Below, in pieces: positions 55,302 through 64,000 of a stretch of 64,000 nt of DNA (position 1 is its first letter; every line of letters starts with the position of its first letter). Below the pieces are notes generated by a model. It was given only the letters and a program-made list of their open reading frames with translations. It had not been told where the DNA came from and made no database searches. Source of the DNA: Tyto alba (lineage: Eukaryota > Chordata > Aves > Strigiformes > Tytonidae); contig NW_024881287.1 in NCBI RefSeq assembly GCF_018691265.1, positions 1-64,000 of the forward strand. The letters are read 5' to 3'. The translations under genes and the position numbers were made by a program.

Positions 55302-55877
55302 CTAATTGGGCATGGTGCGGGTGAGGTTGTGGAGGCGCTGGAACCAGGCGCGAGCCTGGAGGCGGACGCGGTCCCAGGCGCAGGCGCTGTGGTTGTGGGT
55401 GCGGAGGAAGTGTTGGATGTCGCTGAAGTGTTTGCTGATGGTGAGCGGCAGGTCGCGGGGCCCTTGGGCTTGGTTGAGCGTGGCGCTGCCTGCGAGGCAT
55501 TGCTCCAGGCGGTGGATGTGGTGCTGGAGGTTGTTGAGGAGGCGGTGGCGTGCGTCGTGGTCCCAGTGTTGGGGGGTGCTGGGGCTGCTGAGGGTGTGGA
55601 AGAGGTGCTGGAGGATGCGTAGGGCGGTGTGGGCGGCTTGCTGTGGGCGGTGGGTGTGGAGGAGGGTGTCGGGGAAGGCGGGCGGGTGCGGGTGGTGGCA
55701 GGGCTGTGGCGGGCTGGGAGCCACGGCCTGGAGGAGCTGGAGGCTGTCCCAGGGGAAGGTGGCGTGGCGGGGCCGCAGGTGGTGGCAGGCGAGGGCGGTG
55801 GCGAGAGGCGGCAGGAGGAGCAGGAGCGCCGGGGCGGCGGGGCGCAGGCGGGGCTGTGGGGCTGCGGGCGCAGGCAT
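55302..55877 (-). CDS. Type I interferon, copy 7 (alpha-like tail)
   Basis: 191 aa, alpha-type centre and tail with Asn135 ([11 protein letters not shown]) in place of the Asp of copies 3 and 6. This does not create a glycosylation sequon. Otherwise identical to copy 3 by eye; intact. Confidence 0.94.
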   Translation of the reverse strand: MPAPAAPQPRLRPAAPALLLLLPPLATALACHHLRPRHATFPWDSLQLLQAVAPSPPQPCHHPHPPAFPDTLLHTHRPQQAAHTALRILQHLFHTLSSPSTPQHWDHDARHRLLNNLQHHIHRLEQCLAGSATLNQAQGPRDLPLTISKHFSDIQHFLRTHNHSACAWDRVRLQARAWFQRLHNLTRTMPN

Positions 55878-55980
55878 GGTGGGGCTGTGGGTGCCGCGTG
55901 GGGGGTGCTGGGCAGGAGGCGGGTGCGGCGTGGTGGCGGTGCGGGTGGGCGCTGTGCTTGGGGTGCTGCCGGCCGGGCGG

Positions 55981-56737
55981 CTTTATGTGGTGCCGCGGGC
56001 GGCTTTGCCTTCCGGGCTTTGTGGTGGCAGCGAGTTTCCGGCTGTGGTTTTCGGTTTTGGCTGTTGGCTGCGGTGGTCTTGGGGAAGTGCGTTGTTGGAG
56101 CGGGAGATGCGAAAGCGGCGGGACAGAGCCCTCGGCGGGAGGTGTGTGAGGGTTTCCCTGTGGGCGGCAGGCAGGGCGAGCTGTGGTGGCTGGCTGGTGC
56201 AGCTGAAGTTTCCCTTCCTGCCCGCGTGTGTTTCGGGGCTGCGCTGCCCTGGCGTTGGCTGGGGTGTGTTTTCCTTTGGCTTGTGGCTGGCCTGGGTTGT
56301 CGTCGTAGCTGGTCTTTCCTTTTGGCGTTGGGCAGGGTGGCGAAGTGATGTCAGTGGGGCGAGCGTGGGGAGCCCCCGGTGCAGCAGCGAGGGCCTGGGG
56401 GTGGCTGTGGGGGTGGGCACGTGAGTCCTGGGTGTGCTGGTGGCTGGAGCTGCCCCGGCTCCTGTGTTGGAAGCGGATGGGAGCGGGGAGGACAGGCGGG
56501 AGGGAGGGAATGGGGAGGAAGGGAGCGGAAGAAGTTTGGCTGCTGGTGGTGCTGGTGGGGCGCGGGGTCCCCAGCTGCGGTGCCGTGCGCGTGGCCCCGG
56601 AGCCGGGGCCTCCTTGAGTTTTGTCTGCCTCCTTGCCTGCTGAGTGGGGTGGAGAAGCAAGGAAGGATGGGTTGGCCGTGAGACGGGGGGGGTAGTAGAG
56701 CCCCCTAGGCAGGAGGAGGAGGAACGGGAGGTTGCCA
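55981..56737 (-). promoter_or_regulatory. IFN copy 7 promoter and 5' flank
   Basis: TATA at 55981-55987, IRF-type cluster at 56032-56061, GGTCTTG variant. The distal end resembles copies 1 and 5 (ggggggggtagtagagcc). Confidence 0.75.
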
Positions 56738-57830
56738 TGTCTGAGCGTCGTAGTTTGAGCCTCATCGGCAGCCTAACACTCCTCAGCCACTCTCTGCCCT
56801 TCATTCTGGCAATGAGAAGGGACAGATGAGCCAGGCTTGGGGTTGGAGATAGGACCGGGAGGGGCTAGATCACCCACTGTGGTCACGAGGAAAAGGCAGG
56901 CTCGTTAGGGGAAGGGAAAAAACCCATCCATTTATTAGAGACACTAATAACCCTTAACAGAGTAGGGCAGTGAGAAGCACTGCCAGATCTTGAGAACGCC
57001 TTCCCCCCAAGCCTCCCTTCTTCCTGGGCTCAGCTCTGCTCCCCATATGTCTCCGTCGTCCCCCAACAGCAGAGGGGCAGGTAATGGGGGGTGCAGTCAG
57101 CGCTGCCACTTTGTCCGTCTTCAGTGGGTGGAGCTTCGGGAACTCGTTCCCCCTGCTCCGTCGTGGTCCCCCTCTCACAGGAGACAGTCCTCCACAAACA
57201 TGCTTTGACGTGAGTCCCTCCGAGAGGCCGCAACATTTCCCTACATGGCTCCGGCGTTGGTCACCAACTTTCTCCAACTGGAGTCCCTCCCACGGGCTAC
57301 GGCCCTTCCCGAGCTGTTCCAGCGTGGGACACTCCCGCACGCTGGAGTCCTCCCAGCGCTGAACTACAACAGCGGGTCTCCCTTTTCCCACAAGACCCCA
57401 GGCTCCTTCAGGCACAGCACCTTGATCACCCAGGCGACAAACACAGGCCATCCATCAGTGCCTGCTCCACCGTAGATCTTCCTGGGTGGGAGGGGGGGCC
57501 GCCCTGCCGTCGGACCACGGGATGCAGGGGGGTCTCTGCTCCGGCACACCTGCCCCCTCCTTTCTTGCTGCGTTCCTCCGCTGACCTTGGTGTTCACGCA
57601 GCTGCCGCAACTCCTCCTCGCGAGTCCGACTCCCCCTTCACCACATCCCTTCTTCAATACGTTACCGCAGAGGCGCAGCTGACTGGCTCAGTTTTGGTGC
57701 AGAGGTGGAGCTGCCTTGGAGGCGGGGGAGCTTCGAGAAGCTTCTCCCAGGGGCCTCCCCTATAGCCCCCTCCCCTATAGCCCCCTCCCCTGTTACCAGA
57801 AATCCCCAGGACTCGGTCAAACCCAAGACA
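56738..57830 (-). mobile_element. Solo LTR1, unit 7
   Basis: LTR1, almost identical to the unit 1 LTR1 including its private variants (ccccatatgtctcc, gggcaggtaatgg, tcagtgggtgg), so units 1 and 7 share a recent common source here. Heat-shock element intact (57732-57744). Confidence 0.8.
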
Positions 57831-58340
57831 CTGATGTTTTCGGGTGCCTTCCAGCAGCGCTGGCTGGAGTGAGGCGTCGCCGAGGTTCCTGCGGGCTTTG
57901 GGAGCCGGGGAAGGGCGTGTGGTGGTGGGAGGGCGGTGTCGGGCTGGGAGCCGTGCTCTCGTCGGGCCCCGTTGTGTTGGTGGGTGTGTTAGCGGTCCCA
58001 ATGGCGAATAGACCTTATCTACACAAAGCAGATAAGCCGGCACTTCTTTATCCCAGCGCTGGGAACACGGGGGATAGCTCCACCAAAGGCGTGTTCACCA
58101 ACAGGTACAGAGCGCAACATATTGCTGCTCTTTTTCAGCAGAGTCATGGTTCCATAAGATGAACAAACCTCGTAAAGTTTCGTTTGCCCTCAGTCATGAT
58201 AACGATTGGCTCTCAGTTACCTCACCTTACCTGTGTTCCTGTTCTACAGAAATCACTGGTCGTCTGTACGGATTGATGTGGATAGAATGAGGGGAGGGTA
58301 ATGATGAGCATATTCATGGTGTTTCCTGGAAATCATTATC
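57831..58340 (-). other. Spacer S, unit 7
   Basis: As in unit 1 (shares its one-base deletion in gctgggaacacg), followed directly by an alpha-type 3' block. Confidence 0.6.
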
Positions 58341-58369
58341 ATATGGAAATGTCTGTATCGCCTGCATGG

Positions 58370-58618
58370 TTATGTTGGACGGGGGTCCTCTGGTGGTCGT
58401 CGATGCTCTTCCTTCCTCACGGTGGGCGCTGATTGAGCTCCATCCCTCTGCATGCTAATTTTGTCTTTGGCCGATGCTCCTTTCTTCTTTGGCTGATCTT
58501 CCAAACGAAATCCAGTATGTTCTGGTACTGCTCGTTTTGACTCGAGAGCCGTAAGCAGTGCCCGTTGTTTTAATTCCGAGTCCCTAAAGGTTCGTAGAGT
58601 GTTGAAGGCACACGCCAT
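58370..58618 (-). CDS. Unidentified 82-codon ORF, possible exon (copy d)
   Basis: Same frame as copy b (ALLTALESK variant). Unrecognised family. Confidence 0.35.
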   Translation of the reverse strand: MACAFNTLRTFRDSELKQRALLTALESKRAVPEHTGFRLEDQPKKKGASAKDKISMQRDGAQSAPTVRKEEHRRPPEDPRPT

Positions 58619-60399
58619 ACTAGCTAGCTCTTCGTAAGGGCCTTGGTGTGCTTTACGTTCTCCTAGGTGCTGTGACTCCGTTTTAAACCCAAAATGGTGT
58701 TCTAACCTAAAATGAAAAGAATATTCTAGGAGTCAGGCAGTCTTAGTAAGGTAAGTGCCGGAGGTGCTGTGCTTGGGGTGCGGGCCCGTGCGTGGGGATT
58801 TGGCGTAGCCAGGGGCCGTCAGTGCCGGCGGTGGGCTGAGGCGGGAGGGGCAGGGCCAGAGCTTGTGCGTGTTGCACTAGAAGAGTTGGTGCTGCGAGGT
58901 GTCTTGGAGCAGCGCGGCGAGAGGGTGGTCGTGCGAAATGCCTGAGGCGGGCGGAGGAGCCGAAGTGCGGGTGGCGGCAGCGATGTGTGCCGAGCGTGTC
59001 CTTCGTAGGCTGCTGGGGTGGTTTGGGCTGGGAGGGAGCTTGGAAGGTGCTGTGGTGGTGCAGCCCCCCCCGGCAGGAGCAGGGCCCCCTCGTGGAGCAG
59101 CTGGGGTCTCTGAGGGCCCCGTCCCAGCTGAGGCTGGACGTGTCTGCGGGGCTGGGGCGTGTGCCAGCTCTCTGGGCAAGGTGCGGCAGCGTTGGAGCAC
59201 GCTGGTGGGAAGCGATGTCTTCCCGGTGCCCGGCGTGAGCCTGGCCTCTGTTGGTGGGAAGCCATCAGGCCTTGTGCGGTGGGGACAGGCCCTGCGGCAA
59301 AGCGTGCGCCCGCCTTCCTTGCAAGCCCCCTTGGAGCCTGGGCAGGCGGCAGGAAGGTTTCTGCGGAGCCTTCTCTTCTCCGGGCCGAAGAAGCGCGAGT
59401 CTCTCGGCCCGTGCCTCTGGCGGAGGCGTTGCAACGCTCTGATCCCGCTTGCGGCCCTGCTGGGGAGCAGCTGCGGGAGGCCCGTGTCCTCCTCGCACCG
59501 CGGAGCCCAGCTGTCCTGGCTTGGGCTGGAATAGAGTTCACGTTCCTTTTGGCAACCAGAAGATTGCCGTGCTTTGGATTGAGCACGGGGTTTGGCGTGG
59601 GAAGAGTGCTGCTAGCACGCTGCTGTTTTCAGCTGCTGCTGAGATTTGAGGGAGTCTCCGAGTCGCGGTGTCCTGCCCGTGCGCGAGTGCACAAGAAGCA
59701 GGGAGGGAGCACGGCCAGAGCCCCGGCCACAAACCGGCCAGTGAAATACTCCGTGTCGTGGAACGTCACGCTCAGTGTGGAAAGGAGGGGTGGTGGGGAA
59801 GGGGGGGGCTCTCTCTCTCGCTCCCGGGATTGCGATTGCGGGACCTTGGTGTTTGGGGGTGGCTGTCCGGGAACGGGCTGGGGATTGGTCAGCGGGCGGT
59901 GGGCGATTGCGCTGCGCGTTGCCCGTTTCTATTTTCTGTTGCTGCCGTTGTTTTCGTTTTATGACCGTTGTGAACCGGCTTCTGTGTCGATGTGCGAGCG
60001 TCCCTTTGCCCCTGCGGTTCCCTCCCCCGTTGGCAGGTGGGGGGCGAGGGTGGGCGAGCGGCATTGGGGTGGTTGGCTGCCGAGCGGTGTCCCCGCACGA
60101 CAGCAGCAGGGACGGTGGAATTGACGGTGGGTGGGATGGAGATGGCGGAAGGTGGGAGATGCTGAGGAGAGCAGGGCCGAAGCGGTGGTTCCGCTGGCGC
60201 TGTCTAAAGGGCGGCAGAGGTTTTCCCGGGAGGTTGAGGGCAGCGCCTGCGCGGGGAGGTGGGCGAGAGAAGAGCGGGCGCGGGGTCTGCGGAGCCGCGT
60301 TTGGAGCCGGGCTCGCAGGAGGGTGCCCCCCGGGCAGCCCAGGAGCTGGCTGCCGTGCTGGTGAGACGAGAGGCCGCGTGGCGGTTTTTGCAAGAGGTG

Positions 60400-60433
60400 T
60401 TTATTTGGTGTGTAATAAATAGGGGAATAAATA
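60400..60433 (-). terminator. Polyadenylation signal and ATTTA motifs, IFN copy 8
   Basis: AATAAA at 60400-60405 and two ATTTATT motifs up to 60433, minus strand. Confidence 0.75.
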
Positions 60434-60627
60434 GGTGGGGTCCGTTGTCGGGCCAAAGAGCAGAAGCGTTGTGAGCAGAGGAGGCGGCGTGGGAGGGTGC
60501 GGGCTGCGGGCCGTTGTCGCAGCGGGTCTTGCCGTGGGTGAGGGGAGGCGGGCGGGCAGAGGTGGGTCTGGGGCGGTGGTGCCGAAGCGGTGTTGGGGGT
60601 GCGTGGGGGCTGTCGGGGGCGGTTGGG

Positions 60628-61203
60628 CTAATTGGGCATGGTGCGGGTGAGGTTGTGGAGGCGCTGGAACCAGGCGCGAGCCTGGAGGCGGACGCGGTCC
60701 CAGGCGCAGGCGCTGTGGTTGTGGGTGCGGAGGAAGTGTTGGATGTCGCTGAAGTGTTTGCTGATGGTGAGCGGCAGGTCGCGGGGCCCTTGGGCTTGGT
60801 TGAGCGTGGCGCTGCCTGCGAGGCATTGCTCCAGGCGGTGGATGTGGTGCTGGAGGTTGTTGAGGAGGCGGTGGCGTGCGTCGTGGTCCCAGTGTTGGGG
60901 GGTGCTGGGGCTGCTGAGGGTGTGGAAGAGGTGCTGGAGGATGCGTAGGGCGGTGTGGGCGGCTTGCTGTGGGCGGTGGGTGTGGAGGAGGGTGTCGGGG
61001 AAGGCGGGCGGGTGCGGGTGGTGGCAGGGCTGTGGCGGGCTGGGAGCCACGGCCTGGAGGAGCTGGAGGCTGTCCCAGGGGAAGGTGGCGTGGCGGGGCC
61101 GCAGGTGGTGGCAGGCGAGGGCGGTGGCGAGAGGCGGCAGGAGGAGCAGGAGCGCCGGGGCGGCGGGGCGCAGGCGGGGCTGTGGGGCTGCGGGCGCAGG
61201 CAT
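60628..61203 (-). CDS. Type I interferon, copy 8 (alpha-like tail)
   Basis: 191 aa; the protein appears identical to copy 7 (Asn135 form). Intact signal peptide, cysteines and C-terminus. Adjacent to copy 7 with only LTR1, S and the alpha 3' block between (ATG to ATG 5326 bp), the simplest repeat unit in the array. Confidence 0.94.
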   Translation of the reverse strand: MPAPAAPQPRLRPAAPALLLLLPPLATALACHHLRPRHATFPWDSLQLLQAVAPSPPQPCHHPHPPAFPDTLLHTHRPQQAAHTALRILQHLFHTLSSPSTPQHWDHDARHRLLNNLQHHIHRLEQCLAGSATLNQAQGPRDLPLTISKHFSDIQHFLRTHNHSACAWDRVRLQARAWFQRLHNLTRTMPN

Positions 61204-61306
61204 GGTGGGGCTGTGGGTGCCGCGTGGGGGGTGCTGGGCAGGAGGCGGGTGCGGCGTGGTGGCGGTGCGGGTGGGCGCTGTGCTTGGGGTGCTGCCGGCC
61301 GGGCGG

Positions 61307-62068
61307 CTTTATGTGGTGCCGCGGGCGGCTTTGCCTTCCGGGCTTTGTGGTGGCAGCGAGTTTCCGGCTGTGGCTTTCGGTTTTGGCTGTTGGCTGCGGT
61401 GGTCTTGGGGAAGTGCGTTGTTGGAGCGGGAGATGCGAAAGCGGCGGGACAGAGCCCTCGGCGGGAGGTGTGTGAGGGTTTCCCTGTGGGCGGCAGGCAG
61501 GGCGAGCTGTGGTGGCTGTCTGGTGCAGCTGAAGTTTCCCTTCCTGCCCGCGTGTGTTTCGGGGCTGCGCTGCCCTGGCGTTGGCTGGGGTGTGTTTTCC
61601 TTTGGCTTGTGGCTGGCCTGGGTTGTCGTCGTAGCTGGTCTTTCCTTTTGGCGTTGGGCAGGGTGGCGAAGTGATGTCAGTGGGGCGAGCGTGGGGAGCC
61701 CCCGGTGCAGCAGCGAGGGCCTGGGGGTGGCTGTGGCTGTGGGGGTGAGCACGTGAGTCCTGGGTGTGCTGGTGGCTGGAGCTGCCCCGGCTCCTGTGTT
61801 GGAAGCGGATGGGAGCGGGGAGGACAGGTGGGAGGGAGGGAATGGGGAGGAAGGGAGCGGAAGAAGTTTGGCTGCTGGTGGTGCTGGAGGGGCGCGGGGT
61901 CCCCAGCTGCGGTGCCGTGCGCGTGGCGCCGGAGCCGGGGCCTCCTTGTGTTTTGTCTGCCTCCTTGCCTGCTGAGGGGGGTGGAGAAGCAAGGAAGGAG
62001 GGGTTGGCCGTGAGCCGGGGGGGTTGTAGAGCCCCGGAGGCAGGAGGAGGAGGAACGGGAGGTTGCCA
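61307..62068 (-). promoter_or_regulatory. IFN copy 8 promoter and 5' flank, variant IRF cluster
   Basis: TATA at 61307-61313. In the IRF-type cluster (61358-61387) the minus-strand sequence reads CCGAAAGCC where all other copies have CCGAAAACC. The AANNGAAA core is kept but the 3' flank of the site is changed. Confidence 0.75.
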
Positions 62069-63162
62069 TGTCTGAGCGTCGTGGTTTGAGCCTCATCGGC
62101 AGCCTAACACTCCTCCGCCACTCTCTGCCCTTCATTCTGGCAATGAGAAGGGACAGATGAGCCAGGCTTGGGGTTGGAGATAGGACGGGGAGGGGCTAGA
62201 TCACCCACTGTGGTCACGAGCAAAAGACAGACTCGTTAGGGGAAGGGAAAAAACCCATCCATTTATTAGAGACACTAACAACCGTTAACAGAGTAGGGCA
62301 GTGAGAAGCACTGCCACACCTTGAGAACGCCTTCCCCCCAAGCCTCCCTTCTTCCTGGGCTCAGCTCTGCTCCCGATATGTCTCCGTCGTCCCCCAACAG
62401 CAGAGGGGCAGGGAATGGGGGGTGCAGTCAGCGCTGCCACTTCGTCCGTCTTCTTTGGGGGGAGCTTCGGGAACTCGTTCCCCCTGCTCCGTCGTGGTCC
62501 CCCTCTCACATGAGACAGTCCTCCACAAACATGCTTTGATGTGAGTCCCTCCCAGAGTCCGCAACATTTCCCTACATGGCTCCGGCGTTGGTCACCAACT
62601 TTCTCCAACTGGAGTCCCTCCCACGGGCTATGGCCCTTCCCGAGCTGTTCCGGCGTGGGACTCTCCCGAACGCTGGAGTCCTCCCAGTGCTGAACTACAA
62701 CAGCGGGTCTCCCTTTTCCCACAAGACCCCAGGCTCCTTCAGGCACAGCACCTTGATCACCCAGGCGACAAACACAGGCCATCCATCAGTGCCTGCTCCA
62801 CCGTAGATCTTCCTGGGTGGGAGGGGGGGCCGCCCTGCCGTCTCCCCACAGGATGCAGGGGGGTCTCTGCTCCGGCACACCTGCCCCCTCCTTTCTTCCT
62901 GCGTTCCTCCGCTGACCTTGGTGTTCACGCAGCTGCCGCAACTCCTCCTCGCGAGTCCGACTCCCCCTTCACCACATCCCTTCTTCAATACGTTACCGCA
63001 GAGGCGCAGCTGACTGGCTCAGTTTTGGTGCAGAGGTGGAGCTGCCTTGGAGGCGGGGGAGCTTCGAGAAGCTTCTCCCAGGGGGCCTCCCCTATAGCCC
63101 CCTCCGCTATAGCCCCCTCCCCTGTTACCAGAACCCCCCAGGACTCGCTCAAACCCAAGACA
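62069..63162 (-). mobile_element. Solo LTR1, unit 8
   Basis: LTR1 with heat-shock element intact (63063-63075) and private changes such as cttctttggggggag near 62450. Confidence 0.8.
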
Positions 63163-63673
63163 CTGATGTTTTTGGGTGCCTTCCAGCAGCGCTGGCGGGA
63201 GTGAGGCGTCGCCGAGGTTCCTGCGGGCTTTGGGAGCCGGGGAAGGGCGTGTGGTGGTGGGAGGGCGGTGTCGGGCTGGGAGCCGTGCTCTCGTCGGGCC
63301 CCGTTGTGTTGGTGGGTGTGTTAGCGGTCCCAATGGCGAATAGACCTTATCTACACAAAGCAGATAAGCCGGCACTTCTTTATCCCAGCGCTGGGGAGCA
63401 CGGGGGATAGCTCCACCAAAGTCGTGTTCACCGGCAGGTACAGAGCGCAACGTATTGCTGCTCTTTTTCAGCAGAGTCATGGTTCCATAAGATGAACAAA
63501 CCTCGTAAAGTTTCGTTTGCCCTCAGTCATGATAACGATTGGCTCTCAGTTACCTCACCTTACCTGTGTTCCTGTTCTACAGAAATCATTGGTCATCTTT
63601 ACAGATTGATTTGGATAGAATGAGGGGAGGGTAATGATGAGCATATTTATGGTGTTTCCTGGAAATCATTATC
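63163..63673 (-). other. Spacer S, unit 8
   Basis: As in unit 1; followed by the start of another alpha-type block. Confidence 0.6.
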
Positions 63674-64000
63674 ATATGGAAATGTCTGTATCGCCTGCGT
63701 GGTTATGTTGGACGGGGGTCCTCTGGTGGTCGTCGATGCTCTTCCTTCCTCACGGTGGGCGCTGATTGAGCTCCATCCCTCTGCATGCTAATTTTGTCTT
63801 TGGCCGATGCTCCTTTCTTCTTTGGCTGATCTTCCAAACGAAATCCAGTATGTTCTGGTACTGCTCGTTTTGACTCAAGACCCGTAAGCAGTGCCCGTTG
63901 TTTTAATTCCGAGTCCCTAAAGGTTCGTAGAGTGTTGAAGGCACACGCCATACTAGCTAGCTCTTCGTAAGGGCCTTGGTGTGCTTTACGTTCTCCTAGG
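63674..64000 (-). other. Start of a ninth, alpha-type unit (cut by window end)
   Basis: First 327 bp of an alpha-type 3' block, implying a further alpha-tailed IFN gene to the right of the window. Confidence 0.75.
63703..63951 (-). CDS. Unidentified 82-codon ORF, possible exon (copy e)
   Basis: Same frame as copy a. Intact in this fifth copy as well. Unrecognised family. Confidence 0.35.
   Translation of the reverse strand: MACAFNTLRTFRDSELKQRALLTGLESKRAVPEHTGFRLEDQPKKKGASAKDKISMQRDGAQSAPTVRKEEHRRPPEDPRPT

Larger units (their letters stand above)
58341..60627 (-). other. Alpha-type 3' block of IFN copy 8
   Basis: Copy of 25211-27497 with few substitutions. No gene established beyond the 82-codon frame and the IFN 3' UTR. 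Confidence 0.55.
9673..64000. repeat. Complex tandem array of type I interferon units
   Basis: The whole interval consists of near-identical blocks repeated in a few orders. Successive IFN start codons are 7038, 9639, 7034, 7130, 5332, 8308 and 5326 bp apart. The differences are explained by presence or absence of whole blocks: block D plus LTR2, the retroviral internal segment, and the alternative 3' blocks. All IFN genes and recognisable LTRs lie on the minus strand. The right edge is outside the window. Confidence 0.95.

Noticed and set aside
9673..64000. CRISPR array or bacterial operon as explanation for the regular repeats
   Set aside because: Repeat units are kilobases long and contain introns-free eukaryotic cytokine genes and LTRs. 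The flanking gene has spliceosomal introns.

Overview
The window is bird DNA, most likely from the Z chromosome (or its W counterpart). Three things point there: five exons of UBAP2, a long run of intronless avian-type type I interferon (IFN) genes, and LTRs of an avian endogenous-retrovirus family. In chicken both UBAP2 and the type I IFN genes are Z-linked, as I recall. I cannot name the species; the IFN proteins look no closer to chicken than to duck sequences.

Bases 1-8847 are AT-rich and hold five consecutive plus-strand UBAP2 exons (1336-7868) with matching phases and good splice sites. The next expected exon, encoding the DYYGIPF segment, is not found. From 8848 the sequence is an old truncated LTR, and at about 9673 a GC-rich array begins that runs past the window end.

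The array (9673-64000) holds eight complete IFN genes, all on the minus strand, with ATGs at 11396, 18434, 28073, 35107, 42237, 47569, 55877 and 61203. Each has its own TATA box, IRF-type elements and 3' AU-rich elements. The first 122 codons appear identical in all eight. Copies 3, 6, 7 and 8 (191 aa) end in an IFN-alpha-like tail; copies 1, 2, 4 and 5 (246 aa) end in an IFN-beta-like tail with a long C-terminal extension. Copy 4 is a mosaic: an alpha-type centre between beta-type flanks.

The array is built from a few reusable blocks. They are the IFN gene with its 5' flank, LTR1 (about 1.09 kb), spacer S (about 0.51 kb), then either block D (a promoter-only IFN fragment plus about 1.2 kb of upstream DNA) with LTR2 (about 1.07 kb, 5-bp GGAGG target duplication), or directly the 2.3 kb alpha-type 3' block of the next gene. 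Read left to right: beta1-LTR1-S-D-LTR2 / beta2-LTR1-S-D-LTR2-internal-hybrid LTR-S / alpha3-LTR1-S-D-LTR2 / beta4-LTR1-S-D-LTR2 / beta5-LTR1-S / alpha6-LTR1-S-D-hybrid LTR-S / alpha7-LTR1-S / alpha8-LTR1-S / start of a ninth alpha block. Two hybrid LTRs with different crossover points show that LTR-LTR recombination has reshaped the array, probably deleting genes.

Functionally the window is an antiviral cytokine locus. The secreted products would signal through IFNAR. The LTRs lie in the same orientation as the genes, about 0.86 kb upstream of each ATG, and carry a canonical heat-shock element, so they could also influence IFN transcription. That last point is inference.
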